In this document: positions 6,356-7,800 of the stretch, piece by piece
How positions within the stretch are numbered: position 1 is the first letter of the stretch
How the letters are laid out: the number at the start of each line of letters is the position of its first letter
Notes under the pieces: model-generated
Database searches by the model: none
What the model was told of the DNA's origin: nothing
The model's input: only the letters and a program-made list of their open reading frames with translations
Translations under genes and position numbers: made by a program
Source: Maricaulis sp.
GTDB lineage: Bacteria > Pseudomonadota > Alphaproteobacteria > Caulobacterales > Maricaulaceae
Assembly: GCA_002694345.1 (NCBI GenBank)
Contig: NZLV01000219.1
Location: 1 to 7,800 of the forward strand
DNA: 7,800 nucleotides
Direction of reading: 5' to 3'

Positions 6356-7340
6356 ACCGCTCTATTCCAAGGATATCGACCTCGCCCCGATCCGCCGGAC
6401 GCGTCTGGCGATTGTCGGCTATGGCAATCATGGCCGCTCCCACGCGCTGTGCCTGCGTGACAGCGGGGTGGAGGCGATCCGGATCGCGCTGCGCCCCGGT
6501 TCACCCTCGCGCGCCAAGGCCGAGGCGGACGGGTTCCAGGTGGTGACGCTGGACGAGGCGGCGGCCTGGGCGGATGCGATTGCGCTGCTCGCCGCGGACG
6601 AGGCGCACCGGCAGATCTGGGACCAGTCCATTGCCCCCAATCGCAAGCCGGGCCAGGCGCTGATCCTGTGTCACGGCTTTTCCATCCATTACGGGCTGAT
6701 CGAGCCGCCCGCCGATTGCGACATCATCCTGGCGGCGGCCAAGGGGCCGGGCGGGGCGGTGCGGCAGGAATTCGAGAAGGGCTCCGGGCTGATCGGGTTC
6801 TGGGCGGTGGAACAGGATGCCAGTGGCCAGGCGAGAGAGCTGGCATTGGCCTATCTGGCCGGGATCGGTTCGGGCAATGTCGGCATCTTCCCGACCACAT
6901 TCCGCGAGGAAACCGTGTCCGACCTGTTCGGTGAGCAGGTGGTTCTGGTGGGCGGCATGGTGGCGCTGGCCCGGGCGAGTTTCGACCGGCTGGTGCAGGC
7001 CGGCGTTTCGCCGCGCATGGCCTATATCGACTGCGTCCACGAGATCAAATACCTGGCCGACCTGGTCCAGGCGCGCGGCATTGCCGGCATGTATGAAGCC
7101 ATCTCCGACACGGCGGAATTCGGAGCGCGCGAGATCGAGGACGAGATCGCCGGACCGGAACTGCATGCGGTGTTCGACAAGGCGATGGCCGCCATCGAGG
7201 ACGGCAGCTTCGCCAAAAAATGGGTGGAGACCTATGAAGCCGGTGACGCCATGAAGGCTGACCGGGCGCGGGATCGCAGCCTGGCGGTGGAGGCTGCGGG
7301 TGAGGAATTGCGCAGCCGCATCTACGGTGCCACGAAATAG
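6348..7340 (+). CDS. Divergent class I ketol-acid reductoisomerase (IlvC-like)
   Basis: The 330-residue length equals that of class I KARI, which isomerises and reduces acetolactate or acetohydroxybutyrate in valine/isoleucine synthesis using NADPH and two Mg2+. The Rossmann motif VGYGNHGRSHAL (23-34) is present, with R49, S52 and S54 in ALRPGSPSRAKAEA fitting NADPH. HGFSIHYG (109-116) supplies catalytic H109, and K132 is kept. In the knotted C-terminal domain D192, E196, E232 and S253 match the P. aeruginosa ligands D190, E194, E230 and S251 without gaps. Departures: D228 replaces the metal ligand E226, APKGPGH becomes AAKGPGG (130-136), ETETD becomes ETVSD (188-192), and YGSQGHAHAL becomes YGNHGRSHAL. 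ATG 6348 lies 8 bases inside the previous gene; an in-frame ATG at 6228 would add 40 residues of poor quality. No ilvB/ilvN is adjacent, so it may be a paralogue. I withhold the ilvC symbol. Confidence 0.85.
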   Translation: MTEPLYSKDIDLAPIRRTRLAIVGYGNHGRSHALCLRDSGVEAIRIALRPGSPSRAKAEADGFQVVTLDEAAAWADAIALLAADEAHRQIWDQSIAPNRKPGQALILCHGFSIHYGLIEPPADCDIILAAAKGPGGAVRQEFEKGSGLIGFWAVEQDASGQARELALAYLAGIGSGNVGIFPTTFREETVSDLFGEQVVLVGGMVALARASFDRLVQAGVSPRMAYIDCVHEIKYLADLVQARGIAGMYEAISDTAEFGAREIEDEIAGPELHAVFDKAMAAIEDGSFAKKWVETYEAGDAMKADRARDRSLAVEAAGEELRSRIYGATK

Positions 7341-7351
7341 CCAACAAGATC

Positions 7352-7371
7352 ATCACCCTGTATGAGGTGAT
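7352..7371 (+). promoter_or_regulatory. Inverted repeat before the last gene: operator or weak terminator
   Basis: ATCACC (7352-7357) and GGTGAT (7366-7371) form perfect 6-base arms around 8 bases, 30 bases before the start of the putative helix-turn-helix gene and 11 bases after the ilvC-like stop. The following sequence TTGAATTTATT is AT-rich but not a T-run. The symmetry suits a dimeric regulator site overlapping the promoter, possibly autoregulatory; a weak terminator for the upstream operon is the alternative. Confidence 0.35.
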
Positions 7372-7400
7372 TTGAATTTATTCTCTGCGTGGGGGCAGCA

Positions 7401-7800
7401 ATGGCGTTCAATCCCGTCAAGATCCGCCGGTATGGTGAACCCAAGGAAGTCGTGGCCCGTCTCTTTGAAGAGGTCGGCGGCATTCCCAAAGTCATGGAAT
7501 TGCTCGATCTGAGCCGGACGCGCGTCTATGCGCTGGCCGACCCGGATTCGACCAATGAAATCTCCTACACGCGTGTTGCCACGCTGACGGAAGCCGGCGC
7601 TCAGGCAGCGGCCCAGCACCTGGCCGCGCTGGCTGGCGGCATTTTCCTGCCGATCGACAAGGCCGATGACGCCAACTGGCTGGCCCTGGCCGGCGATGCC
7701 AGCCGCTCCAATGCGCGCAATATCTCTGCGCTGATGGAGTCGCTGAGCGAGACGGAACGGTCCCCGGGCCGGGTTGACCAGGAAGAGGCGCGCGAAATCC
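7401..7800 (+). CDS. Putative helix-turn-helix regulator, phage CII-like (3' end outside window)
   Basis: An open frame starts at ATG 7401 and stays open for 133 codons to the window edge. Residues 15-46 (VVARLFEEVGGIPKVMELLDLSRTRVYALAD) have the spacing of a DNA-binding helix-turn-helix: helix, G-G turn, helix, then L-S-R-T-R-V-Y-A as recognition helix. A Thr/Ala-rich helical stretch follows (58-80, RVATLTEAGAQAAAQHLAALAGG), then a polar region. The layout recalls small regulators in phage-derived loci, such as CII-type proteins, but I cannot name a family. A G-run (7391-7395) 5 bases upstream may serve as ribosome site. It starts a new transcription unit after a 60-base AT-richer gap that holds an inverted repeat, which could be its operator. 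It may mark the beginning of a mobile or accessory segment beyond the window. Confidence 0.6.
   Translation, partial: MAFNPVKIRRYGEPKEVVARLFEEVGGIPKVMELLDLSRTRVYALADPDSTNEISYTRVATLTEAGAQAAAQHLAALAGGIFLPIDKADDANWLALAGDASRSNARNISALMESLSETERSPGRVDQEEAREI

Overview
This is a GC-rich, densely packed, all-plus-strand segment of what looks like an alphaproteobacterial chromosome. Protein style and gene order (folA, hflK, hflC, a DUF2065 gene, a DegP/Do protease, miaA, an ilvC-like gene) suggest the Caulobacterales/Hyphomonadaceae/Maricaulis side of the class. That placement rests on recognition, not on a database search.

Region 1 (1-723) holds the 3' end of a probable MazG-like nucleotide pyrophosphohydrolase, coupled through an ATGA overlap to dihydrofolate reductase (folA). 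A weak hairpin and a heat-shock-like promoter candidate lie in the short gap that follows.

Region 2 (837-3066) is a membrane quality-control operon: hflK, hflC and a 62-residue two-helix DUF2065 protein. The junctions are ATGA and TAGTG overlaps. HflK/HflC are known to form a large SPFH complex around the FtsH protease.

Region 3 (about 3059-3456) appears to be an inserted cassette. A solitary, lower-GC DUF2283 gene and a short in-frame upstream reading frame are bracketed by a perfect 16-bp direct repeat. The left repeat begins in the last two codons of the DUF2065 gene.

Region 4 (3538-7340) is a tightly coupled run. It contains a periplasmic DegP/DegQ-type protease with two PDZ domains, the tRNA dimethylallyltransferase MiaA (GTGA overlap), a small secreted NTF2/SnoaL-like protein, and a ketol-acid reductoisomerase homologue that is altered at several normally conserved active-site positions. 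No acetolactate synthase genes sit between miaA and the ilvC-like gene.

Region 5 (7341-7800) has an AT-richer gap with an inverted repeat, then the start of a gene for a probable helix-turn-helix protein that runs off the window.

No rRNA, tRNA, CRISPR array or transposase was seen, and no stretch over 300 bases lacks a gene. I did not find a clear multi-gene undescribed system. The best leads are the repeat-bracketed DUF2283 cassette and the divergent reductoisomerase.
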